Shown here: positions 18,890-27,270 of the stretch, piece after piece
How the letters are laid out: the number at the start of each line of letters is the position of its first letter
How positions within the stretch are numbered: the first letter of the stretch is position 1
Source of the DNA: CAWFFV01 sp963814985
GTDB taxonomy: Bacteria; Chloroflexota; Ktedonobacteria; Ktedonobacterales; Ktedonobacteraceae
DNA: 64,000 bases
Direction of reading: 5' to 3'
Assembly: GCA_963814985.1 (NCBI GenBank)
Contig: CAWFFV010000046.1
Coordinates: 14,793 to 78,792 of the forward strand
Translations under genes and position numbers: made by a program
Notes under the pieces: model-generated
What the model saw: only the letters and a program-made list of their open reading frames with translations
Databases searched by the model: none
Told to the model about the DNA's origin: nothing

Positions 18890-19700
18890 GACAGATGATC
18901 AGCAACAACTTGGCGCACTGGTCGAGGCTGTTCTCGCCAGTACCAAGTATCAAGAAGTCAGTCCTGACCTCGTCAGAACTATTGGTACGCAAGAACTTGC
19001 CAAACGCCGTAATCTGAAAGAGGCACTCAAGGCTACTAAGAACAAACTGCACCAGGTAGGCGGAGCTTATCTCGACGGCAACCATGACTATACACACTGG
19101 ATAAACAAGCTAGCAATGGCTATTCAGCAAGGAAGCAAGACCGACTTACAACAGGTCAGTCGACATATTATGGGCCATCACGCCTCGACGAGGGAACGCC
19201 TCCCCATCCTTGATGAATTCTATAGCACCATATTAGCCGATCTCGCTCCCATCCATAGTGTACTTGACATTGCCTGTGGCCTTAACCCACTCTCCATCCC
19301 CTGGATGCCCCTGGTAGATGATGCGCACTATTACGCTTACGATATTTATCAGCATATGATGGATTTCCTGACGCAATATATAAGGCTGCTCCAAAAGGGG
19401 GGCAATGCTCAGGTGTGTGATGTTGTTCAAGCCTGTCCGACGCATACTGTTGATGTTGCATTTGTCCTCAAGGCTATCCCCTGTCTTGAGCAGATAGAGA
19501 AGCATACAGGACAGCGCCTCTTACGTACTCTCAATGCGAAGCATCTGGTAGTATCATTTCCAGCACAGAGTTTAGGTGGCAGAAGTAAGGGCATGGTGAC
19601 ACATTACGAGGCGATGTTTCGTGAGCTGGTAGGTGATGAGCCATGGGAAGTGAAGAGGTTTGCCTTTGCCACAGAGTTGGTGTTTGTGGTCACAAAGTGA
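18882..19700 (+). CDS. Rmt/FmrO-family 16S rRNA (guanine-1405-N7)-methyltransferase homologue
   Basis: 272 residues. It carries the diagnostic segments of the aminoglycoside-resistance m7G1405 methyltransferases (ArmA, RmtA-H, FmrO): an N-terminal helical S16-like domain with LVEAVLASTKYQEVSPDLVR and KLHQVGGAYL, HASTRERL at 100-107, SAM motif LDIACGLNPL at 128-137, FVLKAIPCLE near 195, VSFPAQSLGGRSKGM at 224-238, and ELVFVV at the end. Known members block 4,6-disubstituted deoxystreptamine aminoglycosides by methylating the ribosomal A site. Here it is the second gene of a pair with a tRNA-guanine transglycosylase-type gene. It could be self-resistance or housekeeping modification. Family call is strong; activity is not tested. 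Confidence 0.88.
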   Translation: MLKTDDQQQLGALVEAVLASTKYQEVSPDLVRTIGTQELAKRRNLKEALKATKNKLHQVGGAYLDGNHDYTHWINKLAMAIQQGSKTDLQQVSRHIMGHHASTRERLPILDEFYSTILADLAPIHSVLDIACGLNPLSIPWMPLVDDAHYYAYDIYQHMMDFLTQYIRLLQKGGNAQVCDVVQACPTHTVDVAFVLKAIPCLEQIEKHTGQRLLRTLNAKHLVVSFPAQSLGGRSKGMVTHYEAMFRELVGDEPWEVKRFAFATELVFVVTK

Positions 19701-19873
19701 TTTTACCTTTTGTTCACCATACCTACCTCTTGCCAAAAGCGAACAAAGATCAGAGATCCAACAACCAGTTTCTCCAAAAATTTCCGCATTTACCAGAAAG
19801 AAGGGTATCTATCTTAGAGGTGGGTGGGGTGGAGTAAGAAGAGGAAATTGATGACAAACTGGGAGGATGGCAG

Positions 19874-20200
19874 ATGCATACTTATGATAGGTTACGAGAC
19901 ACATGGATTTACCAGGAAATCAAACAAGAGATACAGTCGGAACTATATCAACAACAAATTACGGAATTACGTCAAACACTTTTGGAGATTACTGAGAAGC
20001 GTTTTCCACGCCTTGAACCTCTGATGCAGAAGGTGGTAGAGCGTGTTACTGATTCAACTGCCGTACGAGCCTTAATTGTGCAAATAAGTACAGCACGAAT
20101 AGAGAAGGAAGCACGACAAAGTCTCCAAGCAATAAATTATGCTATAATGGGGCATGACCATAATGCCAATACTACAATCCAACACCAATCAAAAAACTGA
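19874..20200 (+). CDS. small helical protein of unknown function
   Basis: 108 residues, strongly helical and charged (EIKQEIQSELYQQQITELRQTLLEITEKRFPRLEPL...VVERVTDSTAVRALIVQISTARIEKEARQSL). The pattern resembles the C-terminal tails of Rpn/PD-(D/E)XK transposase-like and related small proteins, but no catalytic domain is present and I do not recognise a function. Its end overlaps the start of rlmN by 47 bp, and the rlmN promoter lies inside it. Confidence 0.5.
   Translation: MHTYDRLRDTWIYQEIKQEIQSELYQQQITELRQTLLEITEKRFPRLEPLMQKVVERVTDSTAVRALIVQISTARIEKEARQSLQAINYAIMGHDHNANTTIQHQSKN
20140..20148 (+). promoter_or_regulatory. extended -10 promoter for rlmN
   Basis: TGCTATAAT (20140-20148) is an extended -10 box whose last base is five bases before ATG 20154. 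Transcription would start at or beside the start codon, giving a leaderless or nearly leaderless rlmN mRNA. No good -35 is seen. Confidence 0.5.
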
Positions 20201-21287
20201 TTTACTTGCACTCACTCTGCCACAATTACAACAGTGGTTGGTAGAGCGCAGAGAGCCAGCTTTTCGTGCTAAACAAATCTATAGCTGGCTCTATCAGCAT
20301 CTTGTCAACGATTTCTCGGCCATGACTAACCTGCCTCTAACACTACGTCAACGTCTGGCACAAGAGGCCTGTATTGGACCGATGATCGTACAGAGCGAAC
20401 AACACTCCAAAGATGACCGCACGCGCAAAATTCTGCTAGAGCTGGCAGATGGCAAACTTATCGAGTCAGTGTTGATGCTTTATCCACCCCTGGGTGAAAG
20501 TAGTGCACGAGCCACTGTATGCGTCTCCAGTCAGGCCGGCTGTGCCTACGGCTGTACCTTCTGTGCTACAGGACAGATGGGCTTTGATCGCCATTTAAGT
20601 GCGAGCGAAATTGTGGCTCAGGTCCTATATTTCGCACGTCAACTGCGAGCTACACCCTGGACAGCAGCCGGATTACCTGGTAGTACACCCATCGACCATA
20701 TCACAAATATTGTCCTCATGGGTATGGGTGAGCCACTGCATAACTATGACAATGTCTTACAGGCTTTGCGCACACTCAACAGTCCTGAAGGCTTTAATCT
20801 GGGTGCCAGACATATGACGGTCTCGACTGTCGGTCTCGTACCAGCCATTCGTAAGTTAAGCCAGGAACCACTGCAAGTCAACCTTGCTATCTCGTTACAT
20901 GCGCCCACCGATGAATTGCGCAGTCAAACGATGCCCATCAATCGGAAATATCCTTTACAGGAGCTACTCGCAGCCTGCAAAGACTATATCGCGACAACTA
21001 AACGGCAGGTAACTTTTGAGTATGTACTGTTAGCAGAGGTCAACGATACCTCGCTCCATGCTCAACAGCTTGCAGAACTTCTAGCACCGCTCAAACAGTT
21101 TGCCCATGTCAATTGCATTCCAGTTAATGCTACTTCGGCCAGTTATCGTACGCCTGGACCGGACGCAGTGCGGACTTTCCGCAACATCCTTTTTGAGCAT
21201 AGGATCAGCAATAGTGTTCGTGCTGAGCGCGGTGACGATATTGCTGCGGCTTGTGGACAATTACGCACACGTTTTGAGCAAAGATAA
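20154..21287 (+). CDS. rlmN: 23S rRNA/tRNA adenine-C2 methyltransferase RlmN
   Basis: 377 residues. Radical-SAM cluster motif C130-x3-C134-x2-C137 (CAYGCTFCATGQMGF). Methyl-carrying cysteines are Cys367 (IAAACGQLR) and probably Cys123 (TVCVSS). NIVLMGMGEPLHNYDNV and ISLHAPTDELR are RlmN landmarks. It methylates A2503 of 23S rRNA and A37 of some tRNAs. Length matches the family. ATG 20154 or 20163 is possible; both are close to the extended -10 box. It lies in a neighbourhood of RNA-modification genes (Tgt-like, 16S methyltransferase). Confidence 0.96.
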   Translation: MTIMPILQSNTNQKTDLLALTLPQLQQWLVERREPAFRAKQIYSWLYQHLVNDFSAMTNLPLTLRQRLAQEACIGPMIVQSEQHSKDDRTRKILLELADGKLIESVLMLYPPLGESSARATVCVSSQAGCAYGCTFCATGQMGFDRHLSASEIVAQVLYFARQLRATPWTAAGLPGSTPIDHITNIVLMGMGEPLHNYDNVLQALRTLNSPEGFNLGARHMTVSTVGLVPAIRKLSQEPLQVNLAISLHAPTDELRSQTMPINRKYPLQELLAACKDYIATTKRQVTFEYVLLAEVNDTSLHAQQLAELLAPLKQFAHVNCIPVNATSASYRTPGPDAVRTFRNILFEHRISNSVRAERGDDIAAACGQLRTRFEQR

Positions 21288-21291
21288 AAGA

Positions 21292-21370
21292 TAACTCCTC
21301 AGGCTCCTTTTTCCTGATTCCGCAGCGCCAAAGGCATTGAGGAATCAGGAAAAAGGAGCCTGAGGAGTTA
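21292..21370. terminator. long perfect hairpin between convergent rlmN and rpmB (repeat-family copy B)
   Basis: Arms 21292-21321 and 21341-21370 pair perfectly over 30 bp around a 19-nt loop. It starts TAACTCCTCAGGC, almost the same terminal sequence as elements A (17511) and C (32254). It starts five bases after the rlmN stop and ends 12 bases before the rpmB stop, so it probably acts as a bidirectional terminator. Confidence 0.75.
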
Positions 21371-21382
21371 AATGCAGTCGTC

Positions 21383-21580
21383 CTAGCGTACCTTGGGCAA
21401 CTTGCTCATCGTTCGCAAACAGCGCGTGCAGATATTCACTGTACGTGGGGTACCATTGATCTCAATACGACGGCGATGCACATTGAGCACAAAACGACGG
21501 CGCGTGCGATGCTGCGAAAAGGGCACGTTGTTACCGTACATCGGCTTGCGCTCACATATCTCACAACGACCTGCTGACAT
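21383..21580 (-). CDS. rpmB: 50S ribosomal protein bL28
   Basis: 65 residues: MSAGRCEICERKPMYGNNVPFSQHRTRRRFVLNVHRRRIEINGTPRTVNICTRCLRTMSKL shows the bL28 fold with two CxxC pairs (CEIC, CTRC). It is therefore the zinc-binding form. A GGGAGGAG site precedes ATG 21580. It is monocistronic as far as visible. Confidence 0.96.
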   Translation of the reverse strand: MSAGRCEICERKPMYGNNVPFSQHRTRRRFVLNVHRRRIEINGTPRTVNICTRCLRTMSKLPKVR

Positions 21581-21658
21581 TCTCTAACTCCTCCCTAAAA
21601 CTCTTAACGGAGACGGCGAGAGGCCGGGCTGCCTTGACATCGGCTCCGCTGTGCTTAC

Positions 21659-21687
21659 TTGATTATCCTCGGGACCTCTGGTATACT
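21659..21687 (+). promoter_or_regulatory. promoter of the asp23-fakA-degV cluster
   Basis: TTGATT (21659-21664) and TATACT (21682-21687) have a 17-bp spacer, 91 bp before the first start codon. A further TTGACA is at 21634. Confidence 0.55.
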
Positions 21688-21778
21688 GCATCAGTATAAA
21701 CTTGTGCACTGATCAGGTAACCCGAACACGCTATGCGAGTATAACCGATACAGATTCATTTGGCAAGAGAGAAAACAT

Positions 21779-22189
21779 ATGCGTATGCCAAAAACAACAG
21801 CTATCACGCCCCAGCATGGAGCACACCCTCTTGGCAAAATTGAGGTTCTCCCCAATGCCATTCATAGCATTGCGGTACAAGCCATGAGCGAGTGTTATGG
21901 AGTACTTGGAATTGCATCACCGCGCCTTCACCATGGACAGGCTATACTCCTTCCAGCTGAGCAAAGCAACCAGGGAGTACGCGTCAACATTATCAACGAG
22001 CAACTTGTAATAGATGTATATGTTGTATTAGAGTATGGACTGCGCATCTCTGAAATTGCACAAAACATCATGAGGAGAGTCAAGTTCTCCACCGAGAAGA
22101 TGCTAGGAATACCGGTTGCCCAGGTGAATGTAAACGTCCAGGGGTTGCTCCATAGTCCAGACTCGCAGGAAGTAAAGTTAAAGAACTAA
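21779..22189 (+). CDS. Asp23/Gls24-family protein
   Basis: 136 residues with the Asp23 pattern: GKIEVLPNAIHSIAVQAMSECYGVLGIASPR near the start, VNIINEQLVIDVYVVLEYGLRISEIAQNIMRRVKFSTEKMLGIPVAQVNVNVQGL in the middle. In Gram-positive bacteria these membrane-associated proteins are linked to envelope homeostasis and commonly precede the DAK/FakA gene, as here (16-bp gap). Start ATG 21779. Confidence 0.9.
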   Translation: MRMPKTTAITPQHGAHPLGKIEVLPNAIHSIAVQAMSECYGVLGIASPRLHHGQAILLPAEQSNQGVRVNIINEQLVIDVYVVLEYGLRISEIAQNIMRRVKFSTEKMLGIPVAQVNVNVQGLLHSPDSQEVKLKN

Positions 22190-22205
22190 AGGTAACACAG
22201 TCGCT

Positions 22206-23924
22206 ATGCAGGAAAAAACCCCACGCACGACACGACAACGAACTCGTCGTATCAGTATCTTTGATGGTCAGGACCTCAAAAAGGCCATCCTGGCAGGCGC
22301 TGCGTGGCTAGAAGAAAACCGTGAGGTTCTCAACGCGCTTAACGTCTTCCCTGTACCTGATGGGGATACAGGCTCAAATATGTCTGCCACGATGAAGTCA
22401 GCTATTCGCAATATTGTCAATAGTAGTGAAACCTCTGCAGGAGTTCTTGCAGCAAAGATCGCCCATGATGCGTTACTTGGTGCACGTGGTAACTCTGGCG
22501 TTATCCTTTCTCAAACACTACGTGGCATAGCCCTGGGACTCGATAAGAAAACAACCTTTACAGCGCCAGACTTTGCCCTGGCACTCCAGGAAGCTTCGAA
22601 ACTCGCTTACCGGGCCGTGCTTAAGCCAGTCGAGGGCACTATTCTAACCGTCGTACGCGAGACGGCAGAAGCAGCAAAGCTGAGCGCAGAACGCGGTGAT
22701 GATCTCGTTGGTCTGATGCAAGAAGTTATTATCGCCGCTCGTCAATCCGTAGCACGCACGCCAGATCTTCTCCCAACACTGAAACAAGCTGGCGTTGTCG
22801 ATGCCGGAGGTCAAGGTTTCTGCACATTGCTCGAAGGAATCGGGCACTATATTCGTGGTGAAACCACTGCATCACAGGCTGCCTCCATTCCAGCACACAA
22901 TGGTTCAACTCCACTCGTCACTCAGGTAGCACCACAAACTCATATCAAAAAGGGACGTGTCACCGTCGAAGAGGAGTTCGGCTATGAGGTCGTCTTCCTG
23001 TTGCGCGGCTCAAACCTGGATGTTGAGGGGATTCGACAGGCTATTGTTGACATGGGTGGTGTCTCTACTGTGGTAGCAGGCGATGAGAAGATGCTCAAGG
23101 TTCACACACATACCTTGACTCCCGGTAAGATTCTTGACTACGGCGTAAGCCTGGGCAGTCTACTGGATATCAACATCGAAAATCTCCAGGAACAGAGCCT
23201 CACCTATGAAGCAGAGAGCAAAGCCGAGCATGCCGCCGACACGCTTACGTACTCCCATACATATCTGACGCATATTGCGACCGTTGCCGTCGTTTCGGGA
23301 TCGGGCTTTGAAAAAGTATTTCAGGGTTTAGGGGTCAACACCATCGTTGCCGGTGGACAAACCATGAATCCCAGCATAGAGGAACTTCTGGCAGCAGTTG
23401 AGGAAGTACCAGCAGATAAGGTTATTCTCTTACCAAATAATAGTAATGTTATTCTCAGCGCTCAGCAGGTCACCGGCCTGACCACAAAAGATGTCTACGT
23501 CATTCCTTGTAGAACCTTACCTCAGGGTATCGCAGCCCTTTTGAGCTTTAATTTTGACGATAACTTCAAGACGAACTGTCAGACAATGACAGAGGCAACG
23601 AAACATATCCAGACAGCAGAGATTACGACAGCCATCCGCTCGGTCCAGATAGACGGAATTCATGTGCGCGAAGGCGACTTTATCGGCCTTATTAACGGCA
23701 ATCTCTCCATTGCAGGTCAAAATATGACGCAAGTCATTAGTGACACATTACAGCGTATAAATATCGACAATTACGAAATTGTCACGATCTATTACGGCAA
23801 AGATGTGAGGGAGGAAGAGGCTCAACAGACAGCAGAGCGTATCAAAAAACAATATTCGCAGTTAGAAATTGAGGTTGTCAATGGGGGTCAACCGTATTAC
23901 GCTTATATACTCTCGGCAGAGTGA
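22206..23924 (+). CDS. DAK-domain fatty-acid kinase FakA-like protein
   Basis: 572 residues. The DhaL/DAK2 ATP-binding domain has NVFPVPDGDTGSNMSATM and GARGNSGVILSQTLRGIA in the first 110 residues, DAGGQGF near 195, and the middle and C-terminal FakA domains (EEFGYEVVFLLRG, VKVHTHT-like LKVHTHTLTPG, VILLPNNSNVILSAQQ) follow. FakA phosphorylates fatty acids presented by a DegV/FakB protein, feeding them into phospholipid synthesis. A degV gene follows 63 bp downstream, which fits. It stops at 23924. Confidence 0.93.
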   Translation: MQEKTPRTTRQRTRRISIFDGQDLKKAILAGAAWLEENREVLNALNVFPVPDGDTGSNMSATMKSAIRNIVNSSETSAGVLAAKIAHDALLGARGNSGVILSQTLRGIALGLDKKTTFTAPDFALALQEASKLAYRAVLKPVEGTILTVVRETAEAAKLSAERGDDLVGLMQEVIIAARQSVARTPDLLPTLKQAGVVDAGGQGFCTLLEGIGHYIRGETTASQAASIPAHNGSTPLVTQVAPQTHIKKGRVTVEEEFGYEVVFLLRGSNLDVEGIRQAIVDMGGVSTVVAGDEKMLKVHTHTLTPGKILDYGVSLGSLLDINIENLQEQSLTYEAESKAEHAADTLTYSHTYLTHIATVAVVSGSGFEKVFQGLGVNTIVAGGQTMNPSIEELLAAVEEVPADKVILLPNNSNVILSAQQVTGLTTKDVYVIPCRTLPQGIAALLSFNFDDNFKTNCQTMTEATKHIQTAEITTAIRSVQIDGIHVREGDFIGLINGNLSIAGQNMTQVISDTLQRINIDNYEIVTIYYGKDVREEEAQQTAERIKKQYSQLEIEVVNGGQPYYAYILSAE

Positions 23925-23987
23925 AAAGACGCCTCCCAATAGGGACATCAGAAGAAGGCCAGATAGTGCATACACAGGAGAATCATT

Positions 23988-24833
23988 ATGACAATCCGCA
24001 TCGTGACAGATAGCACCGCAGATATTCCACTGGCACAGGCTGAGGCACTGGGAATTACGATTGTCCCTCTCACCGTATTTTTTGGAGAGGAGGCTTACCT
24101 TGATGGTGTGGAGCTGGATAATGCTGGTTTCTACCAAAAATTAGAGGCCAGCAAGATATCACCACGCACGTCACAACCCCCACCCGCCGCCTTTCAAGAA
24201 GCCTACACACGCTTGATCCAGGAAGGAGCCGATGGGATTCTCTCAATTCACGTCTCTGCTAGATTAAGCGGCACCTATCAATCGGCATGTACAGCACGCG
24301 ATGCGCTTCCCGACGATCTGCCAAAAATCCCCATTGAGATTATCAATTCACAGAGCGCAAGTATCGGCATGTCACATGCCATTTTGCAGGCCGCACACGA
24401 GGCACAACAGGGTTTAAATCTCGAAGAAATCAAAACTCATGCCATTGATCAGCTCTCCCGTAGCCGTATTTTGGCAATGTTCGATACGCTAGAGTTCGCC
24501 AGACGCGGTGGGCGCATTGGAGGCGCAAAAGCACTTCTGGGGAATATGCTCAGCGTCAAACCAATCATTTCACTGAAAGAGGGAGTGGTTGTACCAGTAG
24601 AGCAGCCTCGCACACGTACCAAAGCCTATGCACGTATTGCACAACTTGTAAGTGAAATGGGACCTCTGCAAAGTATTACAATAGCTGAAGCTAATGAAGG
24701 AGGAGGCCTGGAACTTGCACAAGCTCTGAAAGAGATCTATCAAGACGAGATTCCCAGATATCAGTTAGGAGCCGTCCTCGGTACACATACTGGCCCAGGT
24801 GCCGTAGCTGTTGCAGTTGTCACAGCACATTAA
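23988..24833 (+). CDS. DegV-family fatty-acid-binding protein (FakB-like)
   Basis: 281 residues. DegV hallmarks are IVTDSTADIP at the N-terminus, TSQPPPAAFQEAYTRL, HVSARLSGTYQSA, INSQSASIGM, and the C-terminal ARRGGRIGGAKALLGNMLSVKPI and GTHTGPGAVAVAV. These proteins hold a single fatty acid and deliver it to FakA. The gene order asp23-fakA-degV suggests one transcription unit. An AGGAG-type site precedes ATG 23988. Confidence 0.95.
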   Translation: MTIRIVTDSTADIPLAQAEALGITIVPLTVFFGEEAYLDGVELDNAGFYQKLEASKISPRTSQPPPAAFQEAYTRLIQEGADGILSIHVSARLSGTYQSACTARDALPDDLPKIPIEIINSQSASIGMSHAILQAAHEAQQGLNLEEIKTHAIDQLSRSRILAMFDTLEFARRGGRIGGAKALLGNMLSVKPIISLKEGVVVPVEQPRTRTKAYARIAQLVSEMGPLQSITIAEANEGGGLELAQALKEIYQDEIPRYQLGAVLGTHTGPGAVAVAVVTAH

Positions 24834-24873
24834 TCGTTGCTACAAATGCAATAACCAAAGAGGAGATTACAAA

Positions 24874-25626
24874 ATGGCACAGCACTACACAGTACCCAAC
24901 ATTTATCAAGATATCAGTAATCAATCTCAAGGGTATTTCGCATTTCGCTTTACCTGCCAGCAATGTTACTGGTCAGTCGATACGTCCCCAATTCGCTCAA
25001 CAGTAAGTACGGCAACTAACATCATGGATGTCGGCGTTGGCCTGTTAGGTGGATTTTGGGGACGTGCAGCGGAAGCTGGTGAGAAAATTTATGGCTCCAA
25101 ATGGCATACGGAACAGGCAGACGCACTACAAAAATCATGGGGACAAATTCAGCATGATTTTCGTTTTTGTCCCAAGTGTCACCGTACAGTGTGTCTACGT
25201 TGCTTTAATCTCCAGCTTAATCTCTGTAATGGAAGTGGATGTGCGCCTGATCTCAAAGCTGACGGGATTCAGTCCCAGCATCAGATGAACGTCGAAGCCC
25301 AGCGAGAACAAATTCGGCAAAACTACCAGGCCCCTCAGTTCAACGTTAATGCCATCCCTTCGGCTGCTACCCCCGATCTTATCAACCAGCCACCTCAACA
25401 ACCACATCCACCACATTTCAATGCACTTAATCCTGCTGCCGCCATAGCAAGTTCCGCCGTCATGTGTCCAAAGTGTCAGCGTATGGGACCACCGGGCAAA
25501 TTCTGCCAGGATTGTGGTAGCAAATTGCCGTCACCAGATCCATTTTGTCCCAAATGTACATCGCCAATCGAAAATACTGCTCGCTTTTGTCCTGAATGTG
25601 GTACGAAGCTACAGATAGTAACCTGA
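24874..25626 (+). CDS. zinc-ribbon protein of unknown function
   Basis: 250 residues from ATG 24874 (GAGGAG eight bases upstream). Cysteine pairs are FTCQQC (about 29-32), FCPKC...VCLRC...CNGSGC (about 94-122), and two C-terminal zinc ribbons, CPKCQRMGPPGKFCQDCG and CPKCTSPIENTARFCPECG. A Gly-rich hydrophobic stretch (about 50-70) and a Pro/Gln linker (about 165-190) separate them. No enzyme motif is seen. It follows degV by 40 bp and may belong to its operon. Confidence 0.75.
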   Translation: MAQHYTVPNIYQDISNQSQGYFAFRFTCQQCYWSVDTSPIRSTVSTATNIMDVGVGLLGGFWGRAAEAGEKIYGSKWHTEQADALQKSWGQIQHDFRFCPKCHRTVCLRCFNLQLNLCNGSGCAPDLKADGIQSQHQMNVEAQREQIRQNYQAPQFNVNAIPSAATPDLINQPPQQPHPPHFNALNPAAAIASSAVMCPKCQRMGPPGKFCQDCGSKLPSPDPFCPKCTSPIENTARFCPECGTKLQIVT

Positions 25627-25704
25627 TCATTTGATGGATTATATGAGCTATTCATACTTCTTATCTCCTTTCTACATGTCTGCACTGAAGAAGAGTAAAA
25701 AGCA

Positions 25705-25733
25705 TTGACTATTAGCAAACTGTCACGTACAAT
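25705..25733 (+). promoter_or_regulatory. strong sigma-70-type promoter with long structured leader
   Basis: TTGACT (25705-25710), 17-bp spacer, TACAAT (25728-25733). The following ~260 nt up to the next gene has no long open frame. It contains small inverted repeats (GTCCC/GGGAC near 25848-25858; CCATGTA/TACATGG near 25887-25910). It may be a long 5' leader. Confidence 0.5.
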
Positions 25734-25995
25734 AGTAATAACAATAGGCTTACTGTAGTATACGTCTGCTAGCACCTGGAGAGATGTATACCAACTCTCG
25801 AACCAGACTTGATGTCCAAGAAACGATTTGTCGGAGCAATGCGTGTCCCCTAGGGACGTCCTCTATGATGTCCGCTTCTCTGTACCATGTAGTTCATTTT
25901 TGTACATGGGCCACCGCAACACAACGGTAGCCTCTACAAGTGTTTCGTCGGAAACTGCCATGAGGAATGGCGTAGACAACGAAGGAGGGACGACT

Positions 25996-26241
25996 GTGGG
26001 AATGTTACGGGTGATGTCACGGCGTGGTGATGACCGTCTCACCTGGGACAAGCAGAAAGTTTTAGCGGGTGACTCCGAAGCAATCGCTGCTGTCCGAGAG
26101 GCAGAACGGATATTTGCACAGGAACGTGCAAAGGGCGCTACAGCCTTCCGCGTGGAACCAGGAAAACCGATACAACGCATTGAAAAATTCGACGCCACCG
26201 CTGAGCAGATTGTGATGGTTCCGCGAGTCGTTGGGGGATAA
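25996..26241 (+). CDS. small conserved hypothetical protein
   Basis: 81-82 residues reading MLRVMSRRGDDRLTWDKQKVLAGDSEAIAAVREAERIF...GATAFRVEPGKPIQRIEKFD...IVMVPRVVGG. GTG 25996 sits six bases after AAGGAGGG and is favoured; ATG 26002 gives almost the same product. I recall this type as an unnamed small protein in related genomes, but I do not know a function. A terminator follows. Confidence 0.65.
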   Translation: MGMLRVMSRRGDDRLTWDKQKVLAGDSEAIAAVREAERIFAQERAKGATAFRVEPGKPIQRIEKFDATAEQIVMVPRVVGG

Positions 26242-26289
26242 ACCTGATCTCCAGGTATTCATCCCCCTATGCAGGACCGGTACAGAAGC

Positions 26290-26323
26290 AGTAAAAGGGC
26301 GCGAGAGGTCACGCCCTTTTACT
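26290..26323. terminator. bidirectional terminator
   Basis: A 12-bp perfect stem, AGTAAAAGGGCG (26290-26301) with its complement at 26312-26323, has a 10-nt loop and A/T-rich outer arms serving as U-tracts in both directions. It separates convergent genes and overlaps the stop codon of the minus-strand one. Confidence 0.75.
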
Positions 26324-26903
26324 CTTCATCTTCCCTTTGCTCTTGTTCAATTACTCGATGACCATTCTGCTTGATACAGGCATGCGGCCCTCCATCAAGC
26401 GGAGTTTGACAGAAGGGACAGACCCGACGACCGGCAGAAATTATAACGGAAATTGAGCTTGAAAGGTTCTGCGCCTCCTGTTGATTAAAGATAAATGAGA
26501 TGGCATTTTCTTCACGCATCAAGACCCTCGGCGGCTCTTCGCTATGCTCCATGACAATTTCCAGAGGAACGATGTTGAGCAGAAACATTGCGCTGTGCTC
26601 ATCGTAGTTGAGCTTCATCTGTCCCACCTGGAATTCGTAGGTTGGGATGCCTGGAAAATCGCCGGGCATTCCTGAAATTTCGCTCTGACCTCCAGCCCTG
26701 GCCTCTATGCGCAATACCTGCCCATCAGTAAGCACGGCCAGCGACCGATCCAATGCCAATGAAAGACTGTTAAGTTGTTCTTTTTCCATCCATAGGACTG
26801 CGGACCCCCGCCTGCTCTGCACAAAAAGACGGAAGCGACGTTGGCCTGGTTGACCAACCGCATCAACACCAAGCACTCGTACAGGACCCAGTTCTACACT
26901 CAT
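26319..26903 (-). CDS. DUF3090-family protein
   Basis: 194 residues typical of DUF3090: GQPGQRRFRLFVQ, EKEQLNSLSLALDR, FQVGQMKLNYDEHSAMFLLNI, and a C-terminal CPFCQTPLDGGPHAC...NGHR zinc-ribbon-like end. The family is conserved in Actinobacteria and Chloroflexota, often beside a histidine-phosphatase gene that is absent here. Its function is unknown. Start ATG 26903. Confidence 0.85.
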   Translation of the reverse strand: MSVELGPVRVLGVDAVGQPGQRRFRLFVQSRRGSAVLWMEKEQLNSLSLALDRSLAVLTDGQVLRIEARAGGQSEISGMPGDFPGIPTYEFQVGQMKLNYDEHSAMFLLNIVPLEIVMEHSEEPPRVLMREENAISFIFNQQEAQNLSSSISVIISAGRRVCPFCQTPLDGGPHACIKQNGHRVIEQEQREDEE

Positions 26904-26988
26904 TTTTCACCTCTCTTTTAAATCCTCTCGTGCCCCCACCTCTTTCACCTTACTTCCCTTCCACAGTCTATACGAAATCACAGCAGAG

Positions 26989-27005
26989 TGACAATAGTAT
27001 TGTCA
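26989..27005. promoter_or_regulatory. 17-bp palindrome between divergent genes
   Basis: TGACAAT-AGT-ATTGTCA is a perfect palindrome in the 26904-27270 gap between DUF3090 (minus) and the glycan operon (plus). It is the size of a dimeric repressor site. Nothing else clear is seen in this gap. Confidence 0.45.
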
Positions 27006-27270
27006 TCAATAAGAGATTTTTCCTCCTTCTTCAAGGTTTTTCATAAGTGATACCATCGTTGCCCTAGCTTGATACCGTTGTGTATTGAAAGAAAGCTTCT
27101 CTTCAGCTATGATCAAGACAATTGTCCTAACCATCGTTTCAATCGTCTATTCAACACGTCTAAAAAGTTAGATATTTTTATGTGTGTAAAAAAACAGTTT
27201 GTCTATGATGTGGTCACCGATACTACATCAGTCGCATCTTACCTTAGTATCAGGGGAGAAAAAGGGTAGT

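Noticed and set aside
19874..20200. A toxin-antitoxin gene or transposase
   Set aside because: Only a helical tail-like sequence is visible; no catalytic or DNA-binding motif supports either call.
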